Shown: positions 47,862-56,269 of the stretch, piece after piece | Layout: every line of letters starts with the position of its first letter | Position numbering within the stretch: position 1 is the first letter of the stretch | Source of the DNA: Arcobacter aquimarinus | GTDB taxonomy: Bacteria > Campylobacterota > Campylobacteria > Campylobacterales > Arcobacteraceae | Direction of reading: 5' to 3' | DNA: 64,000 nucleotides | Assembly (NCBI RefSeq): GCF_013177635.1 | Contig: NZ_CP030944.1 | Span: forward strand, 372,001-436,000 | Translations under genes and position numbers: made by a program | Notes under the pieces: generated by a model | What the model saw: only the letters and a program-made list of their open reading frames with translations | Database searches by the model: none | What the model was told of the DNA's origin: nothing

Positions 47862-48836
47862 ATGGACATAAATTTAATAGCTCAAAATATTTTAAACCCT
47901 CCGATTTTGTTCTTTTTCTTAGGAATGTTGGCTGTATTTTTAAAGTCAGATTTGACAATACCACAACCTCTTCCTAAACTTTTTTCTTTATATTTATTAA
48001 TTGCTATTGGTCTTCATGGTGGATATGAACTATCAAAAAGTGGTTTGAATCTATATATTTTAAAAGCTCTTTCTTTAGCCGTATTCATGGCTTTTCTAGT
48101 TCCTATTTATAGTTATTTTATCTTAAGAACTAAGCTTGATACCTATAATTCTGTGGCATTAGCTGCCACTTATGGATCTATTAGTGCTGTTACTTTTATA
48201 ACAGGAATTACGTATTTACAGACAATTGGTGTGGAATATGGTGGTTATATGGTTGCTGCTATGACTTTAATGGAATCTCCAGCTATTGTAATAGGACTTG
48301 TATTTGCAGCACTTTTTGCAAAAAAAAATGAAAATTTTTCTAAAACAAACTGGAGTGAGATATTTAAAGAAGCTTTTTTAAATCCTTCAGTTTTTTTATT
48401 GATAGGGGCTTTGATTATAGGAATTTTAACAGGTGAAAAAGGTTGGACTTCAATGGAGCCACTTTTTGGAGCTTTATTTAAAGGAATTCTTGCATTTTTT
48501 CTTTTAGATATGGGGATAGTTGCTGCAAAAAGAATATATGAATCAAAAAAACTAGGCTTTTTTTTAATTGCATTTGCGATAGTGATGCCAATATTTAATG
48601 CTCTTGTAGCAATGGGATTAGGATATTATTTTGGAATCTCAAAAGGCGATGCTTTCTTATTAGCACTTTTAAGTGGAAGTGCGTCGTATATAGCAGTTCC
48701 AGCAGCTATGAGGTTATCTGTTCCTGAAGCTAATCCAGGAATTTATTTGCCTTTAAGTTTAGCAATAACTTTTCCATTTAATATCTCAATAGGAATACCT
48801 TTATACTACTTTTTAATAAATCTTTTATGGGGTTAA
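47862..48836 (+). CDS. sbtA: SbtA-family sodium-dependent bicarbonate transporter
   Basis: A 324-residue membrane protein with about ten helices in two inverted repeats. Family markers are ALAATYGSISAVTFITGITY (around 99-118), MTLMESPAIVIGLVFA (around 134-149) and LLSGSASYIAVPAAMRLSVP near 268. SbtA is best known in cyanobacteria, where it imports bicarbonate with sodium. A TATAAT near 47824 suggests a promoter. It sits 3 bases before a PII-like gene, as SbtA does with SbtB. The bicarbonate substrate is inferred from the family. Confidence 0.85.
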   Translation: MDINLIAQNILNPPILFFFLGMLAVFLKSDLTIPQPLPKLFSLYLLIAIGLHGGYELSKSGLNLYILKALSLAVFMAFLVPIYSYFILRTKLDTYNSVALAATYGSISAVTFITGITYLQTIGVEYGGYMVAAMTLMESPAIVIGLVFAALFAKKNENFSKTNWSEIFKEAFLNPSVFLLIGALIIGILTGEKGWTSMEPLFGALFKGILAFFLLDMGIVAAKRIYESKKLGFFLIAFAIVMPIFNALVAMGLGYYFGISKGDAFLLALLSGSASYIAVPAAMRLSVPEANPGIYLPLSLAITFPFNISIGIPLYYFLINLLWG

Positions 48837-48839
48837 AAT

Positions 48840-49130
48840 ATGAAAAATATGAAAAAAATTGAAGTAATAGTTGAAACAGTCTATTTAAATAGATTATTAG
48901 ATTTATTAAAACAAAAAGGAATAACAGGATATACAATTATACGAGATATTCAAGGTTGTGGAGGACATGGACTAAAGATGGCAGATGAAATAACTGATGT
49001 ATTTAGTAATAATTATATATTTACTGTTTGTGATGAAGAAAAATTTCTTTTTATGATAGAAGATATTAGAACTTTTATCAAAAAATATGGTGGTAAGTGC
49101 ATTATCACTGATGTTATGTTATTGCAATAA
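48840..49130 (+). CDS. SbtB-like PII-family regulator
   Basis: A 96-residue protein with the PII ferredoxin-like fold: VIVETVYLNRLLDLLKQKGI, then GYTIIRDIQGCGGHGLKMAD where the T-loop begins, and a C-terminal strand KCIITDVMLLQ. It lacks the C-terminal Cys-containing extension found in cyanobacterial SbtB. It follows sbtA after 3 bases, so it is very likely its nucleotide-responsive regulator. A second ATG at 48849 is also possible. Confidence 0.82.
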   Translation: MKNMKKIEVIVETVYLNRLLDLLKQKGITGYTIIRDIQGCGGHGLKMADEITDVFSNNYIFTVCDEEKFLFMIEDIRTFIKKYGGKCIITDVMLLQ

Positions 49131-49154
49131 ATAAAAATAGGAGAAAATGATTTA

Positions 49155-50306
49155 ATGGATAAAAACTTTAACTACTCAAGTTTAAAACTTGGTATTATTG
49201 GTGGTGGACAATTAGGTAAAATAATGTCACAAAAAGCAAAGAAAATGGGATTTCACGTAACTATTTTAGATCCAACAGTAAATTGTCCTGCTGCACAAGT
49301 TTCAGATAGACAAATTGTTGGTGGATTTTACGATAAAGAAAAATTAACTCAACTTGTAAAAGAGTGTGATGTTACTACTTTTGAGTTAGAACATATTGAT
49401 ACACAAGTTTTAAAAGAGTTGTATGATGCTGATTATAGAATTTTTCCATCTCCTTATGTTATGGAATTAATTCAAGATAAATATGAACAAAAAAAACTTC
49501 TTCATGAAAAAGGAATACCAGTTCCAAAATATAAAAATGTAGAGACAAAAGAAGATTTACAAAGCTTTGGTTTACCAGTTATTCAAAAAACTAAAAAAGG
49601 TGGATATGACGGTAAAGGTGTAATGCTTCTAAAAACTAAAGAAGATTTAGAAAACTGTATTAAAGTTGAATCATTTATTGAAGAACTAGTTGATATTGAT
49701 AAAGAGTTAGCAATAATAGTTGCTAGAAACATTGAAGGTGAGATAGCAGCTTATCCAGTTGTTGAAATGCTTTTTGATGAGAGAGTAAATATTTGTGATA
49801 TTGTTATGGCTCCTGCAAAAATAGATGAAACTTTAAATGAAAAAGTAAAAGAAATTGCAATTAAATCTATAGAAGTTTTAGATGGAGTAGGAATTTTTGG
49901 AGTAGAGTTGTTTTTAACAAAACAAGGTGAAGTTTTTGTAAATGAAATCGCTCCTCGTCCACATAATTCAGGTCATTATACTGTTGAGTCATGTGCTACT
50001 TCACAGTTTGAACAAATTATTCGTGCTGTTACAAATTTACCTTTAGGCTCGACAAAACTTATCTCACCATCAGTTATGGTGAATCTTTTAGGTGAAGAAG
50101 GATATGAAGGAGAACCTTTTATTGAAGGAATACACGATGCTTTAGAAATACCTGAACTATCTTTTCACTTTTATGGTAAAAAAGAGACTAAACCATTTAG
50201 AAAAATGGGACATATTACAGTTTTAGATGAGAATTTAAATGAAGCACTAAAAAAAGCTTTAAAAGCAAAAGATATATTAAAAATAAAAGGGAGCAAAAAA
50301 ATATGA
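49155..50306 (+). CDS. purK: PurK, N5-carboxyaminoimidazole ribonucleotide synthase
   Basis: ATP-grasp enzyme of purine synthesis that carboxylates AIR using bicarbonate. The 383-residue protein has [20 protein letters not shown] near the N terminus, [13 protein letters not shown] near 147-159 and [17 protein letters not shown] near 264-280. It overlaps purE by 4 bases. An out-of-frame ATG-ATT-TAA sits between the AGGAG and the true ATG. Bicarbonate use is a loose link to the sbtA gene just upstream. Confidence 0.95.
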   Translation: MDKNFNYSSLKLGIIGGGQLGKIMSQKAKKMGFHVTILDPTVNCPAAQVSDRQIVGGFYDKEKLTQLVKECDVTTFELEHIDTQVLKELYDADYRIFPSPYVMELIQDKYEQKKLLHEKGIPVPKYKNVETKEDLQSFGLPVIQKTKKGGYDGKGVMLLKTKEDLENCIKVESFIEELVDIDKELAIIVARNIEGEIAAYPVVEMLFDERVNICDIVMAPAKIDETLNEKVKEIAIKSIEVLDGVGIFGVELFLTKQGEVFVNEIAPRPHNSGHYTVESCATSQFEQIIRAVTNLPLGSTKLISPSVMVNLLGEEGYEGEPFIEGIHDALEIPELSFHFYGKKETKPFRKMGHITVLDENLNEALKKALKAKDILKIKGSKKI

Positions 50307-50827
50307 AAAAACCATTAGTTGGAATTATTATGGGAAGTGATTCTGATCTTCCAGTTATGAGTGCAGCTGCACAAATGTGTGAATATTTTGGAATTGATTA
50401 TGAAGTTACGGTTGTTTCAGCGCATAGAACTCCTGAGAGATTATTTAAATATGCAAAAGAGGCTGATAAGAGAGGTTTAAAAGTAATTATTGCTGGTGCT
50501 GGTGGAGCAGCACATTTACCAGGAATGGTAGCTTCAATTACACCACTTCCAGTTATTGGTGTTCCTGTTAAAACTTCATCTTTAGAAGGAATGGACTCTT
50601 TATTATCAATAGTTCAAATGCCAGGAGGAGTTCCTGTTGCAACTGTTGCAATTAATAATTCTAAAAATGCAGGGATTTTAGCAGCTCAGATTATTGGAAT
50701 AAAACATAAAGAGATAAAATACAAAGTTAAAGATTATAAAAAACAGATGCAAGAAGAAGTTGAAAAAAAAGCAGAAAAATTAGAAGAGTTAGAATATCAA
50801 GATTATTTAAAATTTATGGGTAAATAA
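50303..50827 (+). CDS. purE: PurE, N5-CAIR mutase
   Basis: Converts N5-CAIR to CAIR in purine synthesis. The 174-residue protein has the class I signature [13 protein letters not shown] at the N terminus, [11 protein letters not shown] near 38 and [16 protein letters not shown] near 66. A highly charged C-terminal tail (about 140-174) extends beyond the core. It is coupled to purK by an ATGA overlap. Confidence 0.96.
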   Translation: MKKPLVGIIMGSDSDLPVMSAAAQMCEYFGIDYEVTVVSAHRTPERLFKYAKEADKRGLKVIIAGAGGAAHLPGMVASITPLPVIGVPVKTSSLEGMDSLLSIVQMPGGVPVATVAINNSKNAGILAAQIIGIKHKEIKYKVKDYKKQMQEEVEKKAEKLEELEYQDYLKFMGK

Positions 50828-50854
50828 TTAAACAAAACTAAAGTAAAAATAAAC

Positions 50855-50915
50855 TATAATCCGCGTTCATTTTATTGTAAGTGAAAAATTAACATATACC
50901 TATTAGGAGGTCAAA
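50855..50915 (+). promoter_or_regulatory. rpsO promoter and leader
   Basis: TATAAT at 50855-50860 predicts a start near 50867 and a leader of about 49 bases. The leader ends in a strong AGGAGG ribosome site 5 bases before the rpsO ATG. S15 often regulates its own translation through its leader; no pseudoknot can be confirmed by eye. Confidence 0.6.
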
Positions 50916-51188
50916 ATGGCTTTAGATCAGGAACTAAAAGCATCTATAATTGCAAAATACGGAAAAAAAGATGGTGATACAGGTTCATCAGAAGTTCAAA
51001 TTGCTTTATTAACAGAGCAAATTAAAATATTAACAGAACACTTAAAAGTTTTCAAAAAAGATCACTCTTCAAGATTAGGTCTATTAAAAATGGTTGGTAA
51101 AAGAAAAAGATTATTAGCATATTTAAGAAGAACAAACTACGCTTCATTTGTTGAGTTAGTTGCATCTTTAGGAATTAGAGCTAAATAA
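50916..51188 (+). CDS. rpsO: 30S ribosomal protein S15
   Basis: Binds 16S rRNA early in small-subunit assembly. The 90-residue protein has the S15 core: [20 protein letters not shown] near 20, [20 protein letters not shown] near 42, then [10 protein letters not shown]. Length is exactly typical. It has its own promoter and a strong terminator. Confidence 0.98.
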   Translation: MALDQELKASIIAKYGKKDGDTGSSEVQIALLTEQIKILTEHLKVFKKDHSSRLGLLKMVGKRKRLLAYLRRTNYASFVELVASLGIRAK

Positions 51189-51207
51189 TTTTAGTTTTTT
51201 TTCTACG

Positions 51208-51245
51208 AAAAAAGGGTTGAGATTTATTCTCAACCCTTTTTTTTT
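51208..51245 (+). terminator. Strong intrinsic terminator of rpsO
   Basis: AAAAAAGGGTTGAGA (51208-51222) and TCTCAACCCTTTTTT (51228-51242) form a perfect 15-base-pair stem with a TTTAT loop, followed by more T residues. Confidence 0.92.
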
Positions 51246-51331
51246 GCTATTAAATTTATTTTAATAACGAATATTAATAATACTTCTTGTAAAATATATA
51301 CAAATTTATATAAATATTGGAAAATTATAAT

Positions 51332-51730
51332 ATGTTATTAACAAAAAAGAGTGAATATGCACTATTGTCTTTGATTTCAATTGCAAAAAGCGATGAAGCA
51401 AAGAATGTGGATGTATTATCAAAAGAATTAAATATTTCAAAATCATTTTTAGCAAAAATAATGCAAAATCTAGCAAAACAAGGTTTAGTTATCTCTCACC
51501 GAGGTGTAAACGGAGGCTTTTCCTTAAATAAAGATTGGGATAAAATTACAATATTAGAAATTGTAATGGCAGCAGAAGAGAAGCTTCCTTCTGTTTTTGA
51601 ATGCTCTCCATCTGTTGAGAGTTGCCCTAATCAAGTTGCAATGCTTTGTACTATTTGGCCTTTATTAAATAATCTTCAAATGAAGATTAATGATTTCCTT
51701 AAAGAATTAACATTGAAAGATATTGCTTAA
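51332..51730 (+). CDS. Rrf2-family regulator (possible Fe-S sensor)
   Basis: A 132-residue winged-helix regulator. The ATG at 51332 gives the standard Rrf2 N terminus LLTKKSEYALLSLISIAK; an earlier in-frame TTG has no support. The wing reads SHRGVNGGFSL. Three Cys, in VFECSPSVESCP and AMLCTIWPL (about 93-110), match the cluster-binding loop of IscR-type members, so an iron-sulfur cluster is possible. Its stop overlaps the next gene as TAATG. Its targets are unknown; self-regulation is usual for the family. Confidence 0.87.
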   Translation: MLLTKKSEYALLSLISIAKSDEAKNVDVLSKELNISKSFLAKIMQNLAKQGLVISHRGVNGGFSLNKDWDKITILEIVMAAEEKLPSVFECSPSVESCPNQVAMLCTIWPLLNNLQMKINDFLKELTLKDIA

Positions 51731-52776
51731 TGAAACTATTTCATATATCACATACAGATTTAGATGGTTTTACATGTCAATTAATTACAAAAGAGTTTTT
51801 TAAAGAGGGATATTTTTATAATGCTAATTATGGTTTAGAAGTAAAATTATCTATCAAAAAAGCTTTAGAAGATATGCTTGAATTTAAAGATGAAGAGATT
51901 CTATTTTTAATTACAGATTTAAATTTAACTTTTCAAGAATCAAAGGATTTGGATTTAGACATATCTAAAATGAATGAAAATGGATATAAAATCAAATTAC
52001 AGCTATTAGATCATCATGTAAGTGGTAAAAAAAGTGCAGATAGTTTTTATTGGTACTATTTAGATGATAAACGATGTGCTACAAAAATTGTTTATGATTA
52101 TATGTTTGAAGAATATGAAGGTTTCGATTGTAATACAAGTGCTTGGCTTAAGCCTTTAGTTGATGCTGTGAATGCTGTAGATATTTGGCTTGAACATGAG
52201 AAAAAAAACTTTGAATTTGGAAAAGTTTTAATGTCAATGGTAACAAAAGTAAAAGAAATAAACAATATTTTATTTGCGGATTTAAGTAGAGAATTCAAAT
52301 TTTATTTATTAAAAGAGGCATCAAAATATTTAGATGAAGTTGATGGGCATATAAAACTTGATAACGAAGTACACTTTATAAAAAAAGAGTTTTTGAAATT
52401 AAATAATAAAGATGATACTTTAGATAACTTAAGTGCAATTTATTTGGTGAAAACTTTAGATGATATAAAAGAGCAATTAACTGTAACATATCAAGAACAC
52501 AAAGGACTTTTGACTTATTGCTTAGGTTCTATCTCTATTCCAGCAAATGCTTTTTTAAAGGCAAATCCTGATTATGATTTTTTTATTGATATAAATAAAA
52601 AAGGAAGTGCTTCTTTTAGAGCAGATGGAAAACTTGATGTTTCTATATTAGCTGCAAAATTAGCTAATGGTGGTGGACATGTAAATGCAAGTGGTGGAAA
52701 ATTTGAAGATTTTAAAGAGACAATAAATTTTTCAGATGTTAAAAACTATATACAAAATAAACTTAATAAAATTTAG
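51730..52776 (+). CDS. DHH-family phosphoesterase
   Basis: A 348-residue protein with the DHH motifs HISHTDLDGFTCQL (motif I, N terminus), LFLITDLNL (motif II) and LLDHHVSG (motif III, near 95). A C-terminal DHHA1-type substrate domain holds the NGGGHVNASGG motif near 315. Such enzymes degrade short oligonucleotides, pAp or cyclic dinucleotides using manganese. The substrate is uncertain. It is coupled to the Rrf2 gene by a TAATG overlap, implying joint control. Confidence 0.85.
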   Translation: MKLFHISHTDLDGFTCQLITKEFFKEGYFYNANYGLEVKLSIKKALEDMLEFKDEEILFLITDLNLTFQESKDLDLDISKMNENGYKIKLQLLDHHVSGKKSADSFYWYYLDDKRCATKIVYDYMFEEYEGFDCNTSAWLKPLVDAVNAVDIWLEHEKKNFEFGKVLMSMVTKVKEINNILFADLSREFKFYLLKEASKYLDEVDGHIKLDNEVHFIKKEFLKLNNKDDTLDNLSAIYLVKTLDDIKEQLTVTYQEHKGLLTYCLGSISIPANAFLKANPDYDFFIDINKKGSASFRADGKLDVSILAAKLANGGGHVNASGGKFEDFKETINFSDVKNYIQNKLNKI

Positions 52777-52830
52777 TTTATTTTTAAATATTTTACTTAT
52801 AATAGAACAATTTTTTATAAAGGATATAAA

Positions 52831-53259
52831 ATGGAGTGTGAATTTCCAACTATTAATTCAAAAAGTGAAGAGATTATAGAGATTTTTAAAAATACAAAAA
52901 CAATAGCAATTGCAGGATTATCACCTGATCCATCAAAAGCTTCTAATATGGTTGCAGCTTATTTACAAAGCGCTGGATTTAAAATAGTTCCTGTATATCC
53001 AAAAGAGGAGTTTATTTTAGGAGAAAAAGTTTATAGAACGATTTCTGAAATACCTTTTAAAATTGATATGGTGGATATTTTTAGAAAACCTGATGCAATA
53101 GCACAAATTGTAGATGAATCAATATCAAGAGGAGATGTTGATTGTGTATGGTTTCAATTAGGGCTTGCAAATAATGAAGCTGCATTAAAAGCAAAAGAAG
53201 CAGGTTTAAAAGTTGTACAAAATAAATGTACGAAAATTGAGCATAGAAATTTATTCTAA
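52831..53259 (+). CDS. CoA-binding domain protein (YccU-type)
   Basis: A 142-residue cytoplasmic protein with a Rossmann-like CoA-binding fold: IAIAGLSPDPSKASNMVAAY near 31-50 and FKIVPVYPKEEFILGEKVYR near 56-75. VDCVWFQLGLANNEAA near 112 completes the family pattern. The role of this family is not established. TATAAT at about 52799 is its likely -10 box. Its stop overlaps the convergent kinase gene by 4 bases. Confidence 0.85.
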   Translation: MECEFPTINSKSEEIIEIFKNTKTIAIAGLSPDPSKASNMVAAYLQSAGFKIVPVYPKEEFILGEKVYRTISEIPFKIDMVDIFRKPDAIAQIVDESISRGDVDCVWFQLGLANNEAALKAKEAGLKVVQNKCTKIEHRNLF

Positions 53260-54533
53260 TCTAAATTAGATGGGTTGTTAAGAACTAACTTAGCAACACA
53301 TCCAGTTTTCCCATCTGTTCTATTTGTAAGTGTTACTTTTGCTCTTAACGCATCAGCTGCATTTTTAGCTAAAAAGAGCCCAAGACCTACACCACTTTGG
53401 TTTCCTACTCTTTTAAATGGAGCAAATAAATCAACAGATTCATCTATTCCTATTCCTTCATCCGTAACTGTTATGATGATTTCATCTTTTGTTTTTCTAA
53501 GTTTTATAGCAATTGATTTTTCATTTGGAGTAAATTTGATTGCATTTTGAACAAAGTTTTGAATAATTTGATTAAATAAAGTTAATTGAATAGAAGTATT
53601 CAAATGATTTACATTTGAGAAAAATGTGATAATTATATTTTTCTGAGCACTTAACATTCTATAATCATTTGTTTTTCTTTTCATATAATCAACTAAATCA
53701 ATATCTGTTGTTTGTTCAAATTGAGCTCCTTCAGTTCTTCCTATATCTAAAATTGAAGATATCATTTTATTCATTTCGTCAATCTGTTTAACAGTTAATT
53801 TTAAAGCTTCTTCATATTGTTCAATTTCTCTTTTTTTCTTTAGTGTTACTTCATTTTTTAATTTCATAACTGCAAGAGGAGTTTTTAACTCATGAGCAGC
53901 TCCTATAAAAAGCTCTTTTTTGAATTTAACATAAGTTTCTATTCTGTTTGTAAGAGAATTTATAGAGTTTGCTAATGAGTGAAATTCTATTGGTAAATCT
54001 TTTTTATCAATTTGAGTCAATGAGTTTTCATCCATATTTGCAAGTTTTTTATTTATTTGTATAATTGGTTTTAGCAAAGATTTTGAAACAACTAAAGAGT
54101 ATAAAAGCATTAAAATGAATCCAGGGATTGCTAAAATAAAAAGATTTTTAAATATTACAGAGTATAAAAGTTCTCTCTCAAAACTAATATTTCTTACAAT
54201 TTGTAGAAATATTTTATTCTCTAAATCAAAAGGATAGAGAAGTTTTATATAATAACTACCACCCTTTTGATAATTAAAAAATTTTAATTCTTTTAATTCA
54301 ATATTTTTAATTAAATCAATAGTTTGATATTGGGATTTTACTGGAGCAAATTTTTCAAATGATATGTATCCTTTTTCTATTTGTTTGGATTGTTTAAGCA
54401 TATCATTTTGAATATCATCATAAATAGTTGCTCTTGCATATTCATAAAAAATAAATGAGAGAGTAATGATAAAAAGTGAAGTAGCTATAATCAATTTATT
54501 ATAAAATTGTCTATAAATACTTTTACTTTTCAT
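53256..54533 (-). CDS. Sensor histidine kinase paired with HsrA/CosR-like regulator
   Basis: A 425-residue membrane kinase: helix 1 (about 12-31), a short periplasmic loop of about 90 residues, helix 2 (about 130-150) and a HAMP-like linker. The HisKA box FIGAAHELKTPLAVMKLK is near 215. ATP-binding boxes are QNFVQNAIKF, VTDEGIGI and GVGLGLFLAKNAADAL. It begins 25 bases after the response regulator gene on the same strand. The ligand is unknown. HsrA/CosR regulators in Helicobacter and Campylobacter have no such partner. Confidence 0.9.
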   Translation of the reverse strand: MKSKSIYRQFYNKLIIATSLFIITLSFIFYEYARATIYDDIQNDMLKQSKQIEKGYISFEKFAPVKSQYQTIDLIKNIELKELKFFNYQKGGSYYIKLLYPFDLENKIFLQIVRNISFERELLYSVIFKNLFILAIPGFILMLLYSLVVSKSLLKPIIQINKKLANMDENSLTQIDKKDLPIEFHSLANSINSLTNRIETYVKFKKELFIGAAHELKTPLAVMKLKNEVTLKKKREIEQYEEALKLTVKQIDEMNKMISSILDIGRTEGAQFEQTTDIDLVDYMKRKTNDYRMLSAQKNIIITFFSNVNHLNTSIQLTLFNQIIQNFVQNAIKFTPNEKSIAIKLRKTKDEIIITVTDEGIGIDESVDLFAPFKRVGNQSGVGLGLFLAKNAADALRAKVTLTNRTDGKTGCVAKLVLNNPSNLD

Positions 54534-54558
54534 CTTTATAATTCCTAAAGAGAATTAA

Positions 54559-55245
54559 TTATTTTTTAGCATCTTCCGCTACATTTGGGTAACAGAATCT
54601 GTATCCTCTTCTTCTGATTGTTTCAATTGTAGAGATATTTAATGGTTTATCCATTTTTTGTCTAATTTGGTTAATCGCAACTTCAATAACATTTGGTGTT
54701 ACTAATTCAGGTTCTTCCCAAATAGCATCTAATAATTGTTCTTTAGAAACAATTTGATCTCTATGACGTGCAAGGTGAGTTAAAACTTCAAAAGGTTTAC
54801 CTTTTAATTCAATTTCTTCACCAGCATATTCAATTTTTTCTTCATCAGGGTTGATAATTAAATCATCAATTTCTATGATGTTTGTTCCACCAAATCTTAA
54901 TCTAGCTTCAATTCTAGCAAGTAAAATATCAAAATCAAATGGTTTTTTAATAAAATCATCAGCACCAGATTTAAGTGCTTCAATTTCAGATTCTTTATCA
55001 TCTCTTGCTGAGATAATAACAACTGCTGTTCTTGAACTTCTATTTTTTACAATTTTACAAAGTTCAATACCATCACCGTCTGGTAACATCCAATCTGTTA
55101 ATACTAAATCATAGTTTCTAATATCAATAAAATATTCTGCATCTTTATAGTTTTCTGCAGTATCAACTTGGTAACCAAAGTCTGTAAGACCCTCTTGTAA
55201 TGTTCTATTTAGTGTAATTTCGTCTTCAATAATCAAAATTCTCAT
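54559..55245 (-). CDS. OmpR-family response regulator, HsrA/CosR orthologue
   Basis: A 228-residue regulator. The winged-helix half (about 130-222), with KGKPFEVLTHLARHRDQIVS and IWEEPELVTPNVIEVAINQI, is nearly identical as I recall it to HsrA (HP1043) of H. pylori and CosR of C. jejuni, essential orphan regulators of redox and oxidative-stress genes. Here the receiver half is canonical: E7/D8 acidic pair, D51 in LVLTDWMLP, and Lys in DFIKKPFDFD. It precedes a kinase gene. A palindrome lies in its short leader. Confidence 0.88.
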   Translation of the reverse strand: MRILIIEDEITLNRTLQEGLTDFGYQVDTAENYKDAEYFIDIRNYDLVLTDWMLPDGDGIELCKIVKNRSSRTAVVIISARDDKESEIEALKSGADDFIKKPFDFDILLARIEARLRFGGTNIIEIDDLIINPDEEKIEYAGEEIELKGKPFEVLTHLARHRDQIVSKEQLLDAIWEEPELVTPNVIEVAINQIRQKMDKPLNISTIETIRRRGYRFCYPNVAEDAKK

Positions 55246-55256
55246 ATAATTCCTTA

Positions 55257-55290
55257 AATTTAAGTTAAGTTTAAATTTTGCGGAATTGTA
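55257..55290 (-). promoter_or_regulatory. Promoter and leader palindrome of HsrA/CosR-like gene
   Basis: Minus-strand TACAAT at 55290-55285 predicts a start near 55278, 33 bases before the ATG. AATTTAA (55257-55263) and TTAAATT (55271-55277) form an inverted repeat around GTTAAGT immediately downstream of that start. The position suits autorepression. Confidence 0.5.
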
Positions 55291-55449
55291 TCATAAAATT
55301 TGAAAAATTTAAAGCTTTTTTAAGCTAAATTTTAAAATTTTTAAATTATGAAAAAATTTCTTTTATAAAAATGCTAATTATTAATAAAAATCAACTATTT
55401 ATTAACTATGAAAAGATAAAATACGGCAAATATATATTCAAGGAATAAA

Positions 55450-56259
55450 ATGAAAAAAATAGTTTCAAGTTTCGTTGCTTCAATTGCTTTAATGACAACA
55501 TTAAATGCAACTGACTTTTATGCTACAGTTGATGGTGATAAAATCACTAAACAAGATATCTCTATGGTTTTACAAGATCCAAGAGTAGATTTTGATAAAT
55601 TACCTCAAACAGCAAAAAATCAAATTTTAGAACAAATTATTAATAGAAAATTATTAGCTAAAAAAGCTATTGAAGATGGTATTGAAAAAGATGCTCAATA
55701 TCTTGAAGCTATTAATAAAATAAAAGAAGATTTAGCATTCCAAGTATGGCAAAAAAATCAAATTGATAAAATTAAATTTACAGACGCAGAAAAAAAAGAT
55801 TTCTTTGAAAAAAATAAAGATAAGTTTGTAATGCCAGAAGCTATAGAAGCTAGCCATATTTTAGTAAAAACTGAAAAAGAAGCTTTTGATATTATCAAAC
55901 AATTAGATAAATCAACAAAAAAAGAAGAAAAATTTAAAGAGTTAGCAAAAGCTAAAACTGAAGATCCAACAGGAAAACAAAATGGTGGTTATTTAGGTAA
56001 ATTCACAGAAGATCAAATGGTTCCGGAGTTTTTTACAGGTGCAAAAAATTTAGCAAAAGGTGCTTATTCTAAAGTTCCAACTAAAAGTGAATTTGGTTAT
56101 CATGTAATTTATGTAAAAGATAAAATCCCTTCAAAAACTTTAACTTTTAATGAAGTTGAAGGAAATATTTCTCAAATTTTATTAGGAAATGCTTATAACA
56201 AAAAAGTTAAAGAATTAACAGACGAATTAAGAAAAGACGCAAAAATAGTAATTAAATAA
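55450..56259 (+). CDS. Peb4-type peptidyl-prolyl isomerase / SurA-like chaperone
   Basis: A 269-residue periplasmic protein with a signal peptide (1-20, ending LNA). A SurA-like N-terminal helical chaperone domain (about 25-125) is followed by a parvulin domain (about 130-240) with ASHILVKTEKEAFDIIKQL and NGGYLGKFTEDQMVPEF. It resembles C. jejuni PEB4 and, as there, sits directly before fba (10-base gap). Likely role: folding of outer-membrane proteins. Confidence 0.9.
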   Translation: MKKIVSSFVASIALMTTLNATDFYATVDGDKITKQDISMVLQDPRVDFDKLPQTAKNQILEQIINRKLLAKKAIEDGIEKDAQYLEAINKIKEDLAFQVWQKNQIDKIKFTDAEKKDFFEKNKDKFVMPEAIEASHILVKTEKEAFDIIKQLDKSTKKEEKFKELAKAKTEDPTGKQNGGYLGKFTEDQMVPEFFTGAKNLAKGAYSKVPTKSEFGYHVIYVKDKIPSKTLTFNEVEGNISQILLGNAYNKKVKELTDELRKDAKIVIK

Positions 56260-56269
56260 GGAGTATAAG

